Source of the DNA: Chitinophaga sp. MM2321
GTDB lineage: Bacteria; Bacteroidota; Bacteroidia; Chitinophagales; Chitinophagaceae
DNA: 64,000 nucleotides
Reading direction: 5' to 3'
Assembly: GCF_964033635.1 (NCBI RefSeq)
Contig: NZ_OZ035533.1
Location: forward strand, 4,340,001-4,404,000
The position numbers were made by a program, and so were the translations under genes. A model generated the notes under the pieces. The model was not told where the DNA came from, ran no database searches, and saw only the letters and a program-made list of their open reading frames with translations. Of the stretch, positions 1-8,541 are shown piece after piece (position 1 is the stretch's first letter; each line of letters opens with the position of its first letter).

Positions 1-1030
1 CGAAGACCTGAGATGGGAAACAACAGAAGAATACAATCTCGGACTCGATTTCGGTTTCTTTAACGACCGGATCTACGGTGCCATAGAAGTCTACGTAAAA
101 AATTCCAGGGATCAGCTATTCAGCAAACCCATTCCTGCCTTTACCGGCTTCTCTTCGCAGGTTGTGAATTTCGGAAGTGTGCAGAATACCGGAATGGATA
201 TTCAGATCAACACAAAAAATATCGTGAAAAAGAATTTCACCTGGGAAAGCGGTATGTCAGCTTCCTTCCTCAAAAACAAGGTGACTGAATTACCTGGTTT
301 TATTCCGCAGGTACTGACCGGCGCCTTTGCCTTTATCCCCAACTTCGCCCTTGTACAAACAGGTCTGCCGATCTACTCCTACTATGGATATGAAGTAACC
401 GGCATCTTCCAGAACGACCAGGAAGCCGCTGCTTCCGGACAGGCAGGTGCAAAAGCAGGTGATCCTATCTTTAAAGACCAGGACGGCAACAAGGTGATCA
501 ATCCAAACGACCGGAAAGTACTGGGTAGCCCTTTACCAAAATTCACCTGGGGTTTTACCAACAACTTTAATTACAAACGTTTCACACTAAATGTACTGTT
601 ACTGGGTGTACAAGGTATTTCTACCCTGGATGCCAACGTAATAGAATCTATTTATCCCATCAACTTCCAGCGTAACCACATGGCAAAATATTACCTGGAC
701 AGATGGACACCTGAAAACACAACAGCAAAATATCCTTCCGGCATCAACGCTTCCAGGTATGGCGGGCAATACTCCGTAAACTCCTATACCGTGCAGGATG
801 TTTCCTTCCTGCGCCTTAAAACGGTGACGCTTGGCTACGATATACCCGTGAAGAATAATACTATAAAAGGATTGTATGCTTACCTCGCTGCGGACAACCT
901 GTTCACCATCACTAATTACGACGGCTATGATCCCGATGCAAATGCACTCGGAACAAGCGTTACAAAAGTGAGCCAGAATAGTTATCCATTAACAAAAGTG
1001 TTCAGGCTCGGTGTTAAAGTGAATTTTTAA
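1..1030 (+). CDS. SusC/RagA-type TonB-dependent outer-membrane receptor, C-terminal part (5' end outside window)
   Basis: The frame is open from base 2, upstream of the first internal ATG at 164, so this is the end of a longer gene. About 342 residues are visible. They read as the last beta-strands of a SusC barrel: the early stretch RWETTEEYNLGLDFGFF (just after base 2) and NFGSVQNTGMDIQ (around base 165) are characteristic, as are a calcium-site-like DQDGNKVINPNDR turn, TWGFTNNFNYKRFTL, and the terminal strand ending in VKVNF. SusC proteins import oligosaccharides across the outer membrane using TonB energy, with a SusD lid. The cognate SusD starts 49 bases downstream, and a fucosidase and a sulfatase follow, so a sulfated fucose-containing glycan is the likely substrate class (inference). 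Plug and N-terminal domains lie outside the window. Confidence 0.93.
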   Translation, partial: EDLRWETTEEYNLGLDFGFFNDRIYGAIEVYVKNSRDQLFSKPIPAFTGFSSQVVNFGSVQNTGMDIQINTKNIVKKNFTWESGMSASFLKNKVTELPGFIPQVLTGAFAFIPNFALVQTGLPIYSYYGYEVTGIFQNDQEAAASGQAGAKAGDPIFKDQDGNKVINPNDRKVLGSPLPKFTWGFTNNFNYKRFTLNVLLLGVQGISTLDANVIESIYPINFQRNHMAKYYLDRWTPENTTAKYPSGINASRYGGQYSVNSYTVQDVSFLRLKTVTLGYDIPVKNNTIKGLYAYLAADNLFTITNYDGYDPDANALGTSVTKVSQNSYPLTKVFRLGVKVNF

Positions 1031-1079
1031 ACGTATCCGCAGGTAAGATCTATCATCATAACATTATAAAAATACAGGG

Positions 1080-2537
1080 ATGAAACAGGAAAAATTATTT
1101 GTTTACTTATCAATTTTTACACTTGCAATTATGTTTGGCAGTTGTAAAAAGTTTTTGAAAGAAGACATTTATACACAATACGATCCGGCATCTTTTACCA
1201 ATACCGTAGATGGTTTTGAAAAGGTGTTAAATGGCGCCTACAGCCAGTTACAGGTAAGAGACTACGCCGCCAGGAATGACATGTACTGCTTCGGCGAATT
1301 CTGTACCGATGAAATGCTGGAAACAGGCGGTGGCTTTGAAGCACAGGCAAAAGACTTTATCAACTTTACCTGGAACGCTACCAACGACTTCTTTAATACT
1401 TCCTGGACAAAGTCGTACGCAGCTGTAAGGGATGCAAATGTTATCCTCGACAACAAAGATAACAACAGCGGCATTCCGGCCGACAAGCTGAAAGGATTTG
1501 TGGCAGAAGCAAGATTTATCAGGGCAGCCGCTTACAGTTACATGTATAATTTCTTTGGACCGGTACCGCTTATTACCAGCACAAAGAATGTAAATGCAGA
1601 ACAAGCCAGGGCTACTGATGATGAGATTAAAAAGTTCATCATCGACGAGCTCACCGCAGCTGCACAGGATTTGCCGGTGACCCAGGCCATACGTGGCAGG
1701 GCCACCAAAGGCGCTGCACTGGCGGTATTGACCAAATTTTACTTAAACACACGCCAATGGCAGGAAAGCGCCGATGCAGCAAAACAGATCATCGACTTGT
1801 CTGCTTACAGTTTGTTCCCGGATATCAGCAGGCTCTTTGCAGTGGAGAATGAAAATAATGCCGAGTACATTTACACATTCCCCTGTATCAACCAGTCTGG
1901 TTATGGCAACATTGTGATGGCACATACTTTCCCCGCCTCTTATCCTATTCAGACCAACTGGATTATTTTCGGCGCACAATTCAAACTGTATACCAGCTTC
2001 GTGGATACCTTTGAGCCTGCCGACAAAAGGTTCAAAATGATCCTGACGGAGTATACGGATACAAAAGGCACCCATCATGAAATGGTGCGGGATGCCACCG
2101 GCAAAAGCCTGGACAATGCAAGGTCGTTTAAGTTTGTGCCTGACCCGAATGGGTTATCAGCTGATATGGGAAATGATATTCCGGTAATCAGGTATGCCGA
2201 TATATTGCTGTCAAGAGCAGAAGCATTAAATGAACTGAATGGCGCCACTATCGCATCTATTGATCTTATCAACGAGGTAAGGAACAGGGCAGGCGTTGCA
2301 GACATCAAACTGGCGGCTTATCCTTCCAAAGAAAAGTTGCGCGATTTTATACTGGAAGAAAGAGGCCGTGAATTTTTTGCAGAAGGAAAGAGAAGGGAAG
2401 ACCTGATCAGGATGGGTAAATTCATCTCCGGTGCAAAAGCAAGAGGCGTGAATGCAAAAGACTATCATGTTTTGTATCCTATTCCGCAAAGAGAAATTGA
2501 TGCAGACAAAAACCTGGCACAGAACGGCGAATATTAA
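1080..2537 (+). CDS. SusD/RagB-family glycan-binding lipoprotein
   Basis: This is a 485-residue protein with a lipoprotein signal peptide; the lipobox cysteine is Cys22 (FGSC-KK), so it should be a surface lipoprotein. The body is SusD-like. It has an N-terminal TPR-rich part with VDGFEKVLNGAYSQL, ARFIRAAAYSYMYNFFGPVPL and TKGAALAVLTKFYLNTRQW. It has the C-terminal family signature IRYADILLSRAEALNEL, then LINEVRNRAG, then EERGREFFAEGKRREDLIRMG. The end, YPIPQREIDADKNLAQNGEY, is the standard SusD terminus. It caps the SusC receptor encoded directly upstream and captures glycan at the cell surface. The length is usual for the family. Substrate cannot be read from the protein itself; the fucosidase and sulfatase downstream suggest a sulfated fucosylated glycan. 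Confidence 0.95.
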   Translation: MKQEKLFVYLSIFTLAIMFGSCKKFLKEDIYTQYDPASFTNTVDGFEKVLNGAYSQLQVRDYAARNDMYCFGEFCTDEMLETGGGFEAQAKDFINFTWNATNDFFNTSWTKSYAAVRDANVILDNKDNNSGIPADKLKGFVAEARFIRAAAYSYMYNFFGPVPLITSTKNVNAEQARATDDEIKKFIIDELTAAAQDLPVTQAIRGRATKGAALAVLTKFYLNTRQWQESADAAKQIIDLSAYSLFPDISRLFAVENENNAEYIYTFPCINQSGYGNIVMAHTFPASYPIQTNWIIFGAQFKLYTSFVDTFEPADKRFKMILTEYTDTKGTHHEMVRDATGKSLDNARSFKFVPDPNGLSADMGNDIPVIRYADILLSRAEALNELNGATIASIDLINEVRNRAGVADIKLAAYPSKEKLRDFILEERGREFFAEGKRREDLIRMGKFISGAKARGVNAKDYHVLYPIPQREIDADKNLAQNGEY

Positions 2538-2565
2538 TCGTCAATCGCACATTAATAGATAAAGA

Positions 2566-3975
2566 ATGATCAACAGGCTTTTATTACTTGCCGGGCTGCT
2601 TATTGCCTGCTGTGCGCAGGCGCAGGTATTACCCAATGCCAGACAGGCAGCCTGGCAACAAGCATCACTCGGCGTCGTATTTCATTACGATCTGCATATT
2701 TTTGATAAAGAAAAATATAATCAGACAACAAACAGGATTACACCGGTAGCTGATTATAATATTTTTAATCCTGCTGCGCTGAATACAGATCAGTGGGTGA
2801 AAGCAGCCAAAGATGCCGGTGCACGTTTCGCTATACTGACCGTTACACACGAAACAGGTTTTGCATTATACCAGTCTGATGTAAACCCCTATTGCCTGAA
2901 AGCCTTAAAATGGAAAGACGGCAAAGGTGACATCGTAGCTGATTTCGTGGCTTCCTGCCGGAAGTACGGCATTGAGCCGGGCTTGTATATCGGCATCCGC
3001 TGGAATGCTTTTTTAGGCGTGCATGATTTTAAAGTACAGGGTGGCGACAGCCTGTTCCGGCAGCAACGGCAACAGTATTACAACCGGCTTTGTGAAGGGA
3101 TGGTGAAAGAACTGTGTACCCGTTACGGCAAATTATTTGAGATATGGTTTGATGGCGGCGCTTCAGACCCTGCACTGGGCGCTCCCGACGTACTGCCCAT
3201 TGTGCAGCAATACCAGCCAGATTGTTTATTTTACTGGAATGCACAACTGTCTGATGCCAGGTGGGGTGGTTCTGAAACCGGTACAGTAGGTTATCCCTGC
3301 TGGTCTACCTTCCCTTATCCGAGTATGCTCACAGACCGGTATCCTGCCATCAGTACCAACAATTTTTACCTCGCAAAACATGGTGATGAAAACGGTAAAT
3401 ACTGGGTACCGGCCATGGCAGATGCACCGCTGCGGGGCTACAATGGCCGCCACGAGTGGTTCTGGGAGCCTGGTGACGAAGCGCATATCTATCCTTTATC
3501 AGACCTGGTGGATATGTACTACCGGTCAGTTGGACGCAATTCCACCCTGATACTGGGTATTACACCTGATACCACGGGCCTGGTCCCTGCTCCGGACGTT
3601 GCGCGTTTAAAAGATTTCGGCGACGAAATAAAAAAACGTTTTGATGCGCCTTTAAAAGAAACAAAAGGAACCGGCAAAGTGATGGACCTGGTTTTTTCCA
3701 CAACGCAACCCATAAACCAGGTAACGATCAGTGAAGATATTACCAAAGGAGAACGCGTACGGTCTTATACCGTACAGGCAAAAGTGAAAGGTCGCTGGAA
3801 AAATATCTGTACAGGAACAGCGATAGGAAATATGCGGATACAAACTTTTCCTGCAGTAACTGCCAGCGCCCTCCGGTTGCAGATAGTCACCAGCACGGAC
3901 AAGCCGGTCATTCAATCTTTCAGGGCCTATCTTGTTGATGATAGCAGCCTAAAAATCAATACTGACAAAGATTAG
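2566..3975 (+). CDS. alpha-L-fucosidase, GH29 family, secreted
   Basis: This is a 469-residue protein with a cleavable signal peptide (residues 1-20, ending AQAQ). It removes terminal alpha-L-fucose by a retaining mechanism. The catalytic nucleophile candidate is Asp196 in the GH29 motif EIWFDGG (192-198). The substrate-site region THETGF (94-99) corresponds to the usual KHHDGF, with the first His-His pair changed to Thr-His, as in the more divergent GH29 branch related to plant-type fucosidase 1. WNAQLSDARWGG and GRNSTLILGITPDTTG also fit GH29. The last roughly 110 residues look like a small beta-sandwich (discoidin/CBM32-like) domain. It starts 28 bases after susD and is followed 41 bases later by a sulfatase. 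I infer it acts in the periplasm or on the surface on fucose released or exposed by desulfation. Confidence 0.9.
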   Translation: MINRLLLLAGLLIACCAQAQVLPNARQAAWQQASLGVVFHYDLHIFDKEKYNQTTNRITPVADYNIFNPAALNTDQWVKAAKDAGARFAILTVTHETGFALYQSDVNPYCLKALKWKDGKGDIVADFVASCRKYGIEPGLYIGIRWNAFLGVHDFKVQGGDSLFRQQRQQYYNRLCEGMVKELCTRYGKLFEIWFDGGASDPALGAPDVLPIVQQYQPDCLFYWNAQLSDARWGGSETGTVGYPCWSTFPYPSMLTDRYPAISTNNFYLAKHGDENGKYWVPAMADAPLRGYNGRHEWFWEPGDEAHIYPLSDLVDMYYRSVGRNSTLILGITPDTTGLVPAPDVARLKDFGDEIKKRFDAPLKETKGTGKVMDLVFSTTQPINQVTISEDITKGERVRSYTVQAKVKGRWKNICTGTAIGNMRIQTFPAVTASALRLQIVTSTDKPVIQSFRAYLVDDSSLKINTDKD

Positions 3976-4016
3976 CGGGTAATCCCGCTGATCTTCTACC
4001 GTAAAAAAATATTCAG

Positions 4017-5555
4017 ATGAAAGCAAAATTAAAAATCGGTGGTGTATGTGCTGCGTTGCTCGTCAGCTGTAGTACAATGGCGCAACAGCCCGCACAAAAA
4101 TCACCCAATGTGATCTTTTTCCTGGTAGATGATATGGGCTGGCAGGATACCTCAGTACCTTTCTGGGACAGCGTGACCACTTCCAACAAAAAATTTCATA
4201 CCCCCAGCATGGAACGGCTCGCCGCTACTTCCATGAAATTTACCAACGCATATGCGGCATCCGTGTGTACGCCTTCGCGGGTAAGTTTATTAACAGGTAT
4301 GAATGTGGCCCGTCACCGTGTGAGCAACTGGATCCATCTAAGGAATAAACCGGTAGACCAAAAAGATAGTGTGCTGGACATCCCGGAATGGAATGTAAAC
4401 GGACTGTCGCCTGAAAGTACCCAGGAGCGCAGCGTTCATGCCACCCCACTTCCACAGATCTTAAAAGACAACGGCTATTATACGATCCAATGTGGTAAAG
4501 CACACTTCGGTGCACATCAGACATTAGGTGCTGATCCGCTCAATTTAGGGTTTGTGAAAAATATCGGCGGTAGCGCAGCAGGCAATCCCGCTTCCTACTT
4601 CGCCGAAAAAGATTTTGGATATAACCCTGACCGTTATATCGTGCAGGCAGATATTCCCGGCATGAAAAAATACTGGGGTACCGAAACTTTCCTGACAGAA
4701 GACCTCACACAGGAAGCCATGCTGGCAATGGATACCGCCCAATTAAAGCAACAGCCTTTCTTCCTGTACATGTCGCACTACGCGGTACATCTCCCCTATA
4801 ATGCCGACAAAAGGTTTATCCAGAAATACCTGGATATGGGATTAACCAACCACGAAGCGGCGTATGCTGCCCTGGTAGAAGGTATGGATCAAAGCCTGGG
4901 CGAGCTGATGGACTATCTCGACAAACACGATCTAACCAGCAACACTATCATTATTTTCATGTCAGACAATGGCGGCTTCTCTCATCCTCCCCGGCAGGGT
5001 GCCCCCAACTCGCAGAATTATCCGTTGCGCGGTGGCAAAGGTTCCTTGTATGAAGGCGGTGTAAGAGAACCCATGATGGTGCGCTGGAACGGTGTTACCA
5101 AACCCGGAAGCGTTTCCAGTCAGTATATGATCATCGAAGATTTTTATCCTACTATCCTGGAAATGGCAGGAATAAAAAAGTATAAGACCGTACAGAAAGT
5201 AGATGGACAAAGCATCCGGCCGTATTTAAAAGATGCCGGTTTGCAGGATAATAAACGTGCGCTTGTATGGAATTTCCCCAACGATTGGGCTGGTGGCAAC
5301 CTCGGCGTAGATAATTCCTGGATGACCGCTGTAAGACAAGGCGACTGGAAACTCATCTATTTTGAAAAATATGGCAGGCTGGAATTGTATAACCTGAAAG
5401 ATGATATCAAAGAAGAACATGATCTCGCCAAAACAAATCCCGGCAAAACAAAAGAAATGGCAAAATTATTAACCCGGAAATTAAAGGGTTATGATGCGCA
5501 AATGCCGGTATACAGGGAAACGAATAAAGTAGTCCCATACCCGGACCAGGATTAA
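4017..5555 (+). CDS. sulfatase (alkaline-phosphatase superfamily, Cys-type formylglycine sulfatase)
   Basis: This is a 512-residue exported sulfatase. The activation motif C-T-P-S-R begins at Cys84 (CTPSRVSLLTG). In this family the cysteine is converted to formylglycine by a separate maturase, which is not in the window. Metal-binding residues are visible as VDDMGW (Asp38-Asp39 region) and SDNGG (Asp317-Asn318). The N-terminus has a hydrophobic signal with a possible lipobox at Cys18 (LVSC), so it may be lipid-anchored; a type I cleavage after MAQ is the alternative. Gene order SusC-SusD-fucosidase-sulfatase implies that it removes sulfate esters from the glycan so that the fucosidase can act. 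The exact S1 subfamily is not assignable by eye. The stop codon lies inside the left arm of the inverted repeat at 5545-5715, so the last residues (PDQD) are encoded by repeat sequence. Confidence 0.92.
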   Translation: MKAKLKIGGVCAALLVSCSTMAQQPAQKSPNVIFFLVDDMGWQDTSVPFWDSVTTSNKKFHTPSMERLAATSMKFTNAYAASVCTPSRVSLLTGMNVARHRVSNWIHLRNKPVDQKDSVLDIPEWNVNGLSPESTQERSVHATPLPQILKDNGYYTIQCGKAHFGAHQTLGADPLNLGFVKNIGGSAAGNPASYFAEKDFGYNPDRYIVQADIPGMKKYWGTETFLTEDLTQEAMLAMDTAQLKQQPFFLYMSHYAVHLPYNADKRFIQKYLDMGLTNHEAAYAALVEGMDQSLGELMDYLDKHDLTSNTIIIFMSDNGGFSHPPRQGAPNSQNYPLRGGKGSLYEGGVREPMMVRWNGVTKPGSVSSQYMIIEDFYPTILEMAGIKKYKTVQKVDGQSIRPYLKDAGLQDNKRALVWNFPNDWAGGNLGVDNSWMTAVRQGDWKLIYFEKYGRLELYNLKDDIKEEHDLAKTNPGKTKEMAKLLTRKLKGYDAQMPVYRETNKVVPYPDQD

Positions 5556-5715
5556 ACAGATAAAAGGATTAACCGGATGGGCGTTTTGTTATATTTATAA
5601 AAAGATTGCCGGAGATAAAAGCGGGATGACGCTGATATCTCCGGCAATCTTTTTTATCTTTTTATACTTAACAAAACACCCATCCGGTTAATCCTTTTAT
5701 CTGTTTAATCCTGGT
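5545..5715. repeat. long nested inverted repeat (47-bp outer arms, 19-bp inner arms)
   Basis: Outer arms 5545-5591 and 5669-5715 are reverse complements with a single mismatch over 47 bases. Inside them, 5599-5617 and 5636-5654 form a second perfect 19-bp hairpin followed by a T run. The left arm contains the sulfatase stop codon, and the right arm ends 7 bases before a promoter-like box for the helicase gene. A diverged third copy of the arm lies at 33938-33984, where it forms the end of the transketolase gene, so this is a dispersed element and not a simple terminator. Confidence 0.9.
5599..5655 (+). terminator. intrinsic terminator hairpin downstream of sulfatase
   Basis: A perfect 19-bp stem (arms 5599-5617 and 5636-5654) with an 18-base loop, followed by T-rich sequence, lies about 45 bases after the sulfatase stop. 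It would end the fucosidase/sulfatase transcript. The left arm is preceded by an A-run, so it could also work on the other strand. Confidence 0.75.
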
Positions 5716-5721
5716 TCTGGT

Positions 5722-5729
5722 TATCTTTG
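5722..5729 (+). promoter_or_regulatory. Bacteroidota-type -7 box (TATCTTTG) for the helicase gene
   Basis: TATCTTTG matches the Bacteroidota housekeeping -7 consensus TAnnTTTG exactly. It ends only 4 bases before the ATG at 5734, which would make the mRNA leaderless or nearly so. No clear -33 TTTG is present at the expected spacing; the region upstream is the right arm of the inverted repeat. Confidence 0.45.
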
Positions 5730-5733
5730 GCGG

Positions 5734-7641
5734 ATGGATTATTTCAAAAAGCTACTGGATTTACTGAAGAAAGAGCGGGAAGAGGACCAGCAATCTTACC
5801 TGAAACTAACCGAAACCACCACTGTATCGCAGCGAAGGGCCAATGGCCTCACCTGGTATCCTATTGCCATCAGGGGTTCGGAAGTGGGCCGGGGAGACTA
5901 TCTCACAGTAGAAGTGGAGCGTACCACGCACCAGGATATTGCTCATCAACTCCGTTTTGGCGTATCAGCAGTGCTTTTTTCCAACCATGATCCAAAAAAA
6001 GACCGCGTAGAAGGCACCATTACTTACCAGGGTGGCAACCGGCTTAAAATTACCTTACGCACCGAAGAATTGCCTGAATGGGCCAATGACGGAAAGTTAG
6101 GGATCGATCTGCTTTTTGATGACAACAGTTATGATGAAATGCAGAACGCCGTAAAACAGGCTGCCGTTCTCCACGAAAAAGCGGAAGAAGGCCGCCTGAT
6201 AAAAATCCTGACAGGTGAAAAATCTCCCTCCTTTCAAACTGATATTCCTGCTTTTACAAATCAAAAATTAAATGCTTCGCAACAGGCGGCGGTAAATAAA
6301 ATTTTGTCGGCCAATGACCTGGCTATTGTACACGGCCCTCCCGGTACCGGCAAAACCACTACCCTGGTGCAGGCCATCAAAGCCCTCATCAAACAGGAGC
6401 ATCAGCAAATACTGGTAGTAGCGCCCAGTAATACCGCTGTTGACCTGCTGAGTGAAAAGTTATCGGATGAAGGACTCAATGTACTGCGTGTAGGCAATCC
6501 TGCACGGGTGTCGGAGCGGCTGATGTCATTGACGATGGATAGTAAAATGGCCGAGCATGCGCAGATGAAAGAAATCAAAAAGCTGAAGAAACAGGCCAAC
6601 GAATTCAGGAATATGGCGCATAAATACAAACGCAGTTTTGGGAAAGCCGAACGCGAACAGCGCAAAGCCCTCTTTGATGAAGCGCATAAGATCATGAAAG
6701 AAGTAGGCAACACCGAACAATATATTATTGATGACCTGGTAGCCAAAGCACAGGTGATCACCGCCACACTCGTAGGCGCCAACCATTACACCGTGCGTAA
6801 TGTCAAATATAAAACAGTGGTCATCGATGAAGCCGGACAGGCGCTTGAACCAGCCAGCTGGATTCCTGTTATAAAAGCGCAGAAAGTAATTTTAGCCGGC
6901 GATCATTGCCAGCTGTCGCCTACCGTAAAGTCGGAAGCAGCAGCCCGTAACGGATTAAGCACCACCCTCCTCGAAAAGTGTGTGGCCCTTCATCCGGAAG
7001 CCGTTGTTTTGCTGGAAGAACAATACCGCATGAACGAAATGATCATGGGTTATTCTGCTGCCATATTTTATGGAGATAAATTAAAAGCACATGCTTCCGT
7101 AGCACAGCATCTGTTATTTTCAACAGACACGCCCCTCGCTTTTATAGATACCGCCGGCTGTGGCTTTGAAGAAAAATCTGAAGGCACCAGCACCACCAAT
7201 CCGGAAGAAGCCGCATTTCTATTCAAACATTTAACGCAGCTTGTGACGGAACTGGGTAGCCATTATCAACCAAAAGATTTTCCTACGATCGCTATTATCT
7301 CTCCCTACAAACAACAAATTCATATACTGAAGGAGCAGCTGTTACATTCACCGGTGCTACTGGCTTATGGAGATAAAATAGCGGTCAATACGATTGATAG
7401 TTTTCAGGGACAGGAGCGCGATATTGTATACATCAGCATGACGCGCAGCAATACAGAAGGCAAGATCGGCTTCCTCTCCGATATCCGCCGCATGAATGTA
7501 GCGATGACAAGGGCGCGGAAAAAGCTGGTGGTGATCGGTGATAGCGGCACCCTATCGCGCTTGCCGTTTTACGCTGATTTTATTACTTATACGGAGCATA
7601 AAGATGCTTATAAAAGTGCCTGGGAATTTGTAGATAATTAA
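5734..7641 (+). CDS. Upf1-like superfamily 1 DNA/RNA helicase
   Basis: This is a 635-residue SF1B helicase of the Upf1/IGHMBP2 group. Walker A is GPPGTGKTT (201-209). Walker B is VIDEAGQAL with Asp365-Glu366 and Ala-Gly in place of the more usual variants. Motif III is GDHCQLSPTV, and motifs IV-VI are EEQYRMN, NTIDSFQGQERDIVYIS and NVAMTRARKKLVVIGD. A Lys/Glu-rich, probably coiled-coil insertion (about 270-325) sits between motifs Ib and II. The N-terminal 170 residues resemble the beta-barrel OB-like region of this group. It is a cytosolic ATP-dependent nucleic-acid unwinding enzyme; the substrate is unknown. I chose the ATG at 5734 because it directly follows the promoter-like box and starts the conserved N-terminus. 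It stands alone between the inverted repeat and a ThuA gene 13 bases downstream. Confidence 0.9.
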   Translation: MDYFKKLLDLLKKEREEDQQSYLKLTETTTVSQRRANGLTWYPIAIRGSEVGRGDYLTVEVERTTHQDIAHQLRFGVSAVLFSNHDPKKDRVEGTITYQGGNRLKITLRTEELPEWANDGKLGIDLLFDDNSYDEMQNAVKQAAVLHEKAEEGRLIKILTGEKSPSFQTDIPAFTNQKLNASQQAAVNKILSANDLAIVHGPPGTGKTTTLVQAIKALIKQEHQQILVVAPSNTAVDLLSEKLSDEGLNVLRVGNPARVSERLMSLTMDSKMAEHAQMKEIKKLKKQANEFRNMAHKYKRSFGKAEREQRKALFDEAHKIMKEVGNTEQYIIDDLVAKAQVITATLVGANHYTVRNVKYKTVVIDEAGQALEPASWIPVIKAQKVILAGDHCQLSPTVKSEAAARNGLSTTLLEKCVALHPEAVVLLEEQYRMNEMIMGYSAAIFYGDKLKAHASVAQHLLFSTDTPLAFIDTAGCGFEEKSEGTSTTNPEEAAFLFKHLTQLVTELGSHYQPKDFPTIAIISPYKQQIHILKEQLLHSPVLLAYGDKIAVNTIDSFQGQERDIVYISMTRSNTEGKIGFLSDIRRMNVAMTRARKKLVVIGDSGTLSRLPFYADFITYTEHKDAYKSAWEFVDN

Positions 7642-7654
7642 ATAATTCACAAAC

Positions 7655-8494
7655 ATGAAATGCCACCTGACGACCCGCAGGGTCATCCTGTTTTGCATAA
7701 TAAGCCTCTTTACAGCTACCGGCATCAAAGGACAGGCATCCGGGCCCGCATTCAAAGTTATCGCCTTTTTCACGGCCAGGAACGACCAGGCGCATATCAG
7801 TTTCGTACATGAGGCCAACAAATGGTTTCCGGAAATAGCGAAACAATATCACTTCACTTATGATACCACCAGTAACTGGCATAACTTGAATGAACAGTTT
7901 CTGTCACAATACCAGGTGGTTCTTTTTTTGGATACCCGTCCCGATGATCCGGCGCAACGTGCAGCATTCAAAAAGTATATGGAAAATGGCGGCGCCTGGA
8001 TGGGGTTTCATTTTGCCGGGTTCGCGCTTACTCCTTCTGATTTCCCGCAGAACTGGAACTGGTACCATGATACATTCATAGGCGCCGGCTCTTATGTCAG
8101 TAACACCTGGCGCCCTACGGCTGCCATTTTACGGGTGGAAGACCGGCAACACCCCGCCACAAAGGGCCTGCCGGAAACATTCAAATCTTCCCCGAATGAA
8201 TGGTACCGTTGGTCCAACGACCTTCGTAAGAACCCCGACATCGACATCCTTTTATCCATTGATGCCAGCAGCTTTCCACTGGGCACCGGTCCAAAACAAC
8301 AGGAAATATGGCATAGCGGCTATTACCCGGTTGTGTGGACAAATAAAAAATACAGGATGATGTATGTAAACATGGGGCATAATGATATTGACTACGAACA
8401 CAAGACCAATAAAACGTTGTCTTTTACCTTTGCCAATGAAGTGCAGAATAAACTAATTATTAACAGCCTGCTGTGGCTGGGTGGCCGGAAGTAA
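7655..8494 (+). CDS. secreted ThuA-like domain protein
   Basis: This is a 279-residue protein with a signal peptide (about residues 1-24). It is followed by a single ThuA/trehalose-utilisation-like domain: FKVIAFFTARNDQAH, then VVLFLDTRPDD, GGAWMGFHFAGFA, HPATKGLPETF, EWYRWSNDLR, and PVVWTNKKYRMMYVNMGHND. ThuA proteins have a class-I glutamine-amidotransferase-like fold. In Bacteroidota, secreted versions often sit in sugar-degradation loci, where a role in oxidised-sugar metabolism is suspected but generally not proven. The gene begins 13 bases after the helicase stop and converges with the DUF5008-like gene at 8542. It could have come with the neighbouring glycan locus, but no direct link is visible. 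Confidence 0.85.
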   Translation: MKCHLTTRRVILFCIISLFTATGIKGQASGPAFKVIAFFTARNDQAHISFVHEANKWFPEIAKQYHFTYDTTSNWHNLNEQFLSQYQVVLFLDTRPDDPAQRAAFKKYMENGGAWMGFHFAGFALTPSDFPQNWNWYHDTFIGAGSYVSNTWRPTAAILRVEDRQHPATKGLPETFKSSPNEWYRWSNDLRKNPDIDILLSIDASSFPLGTGPKQQEIWHSGYYPVVWTNKKYRMMYVNMGHNDIDYEHKTNKTLSFTFANEVQNKLIINSLLWLGGRK

Positions 8495-8541
8495 GGTAAA
8501 AGCTACGGGCCTCCGTGGTGGAAACCCGCATCTTTTTAATC

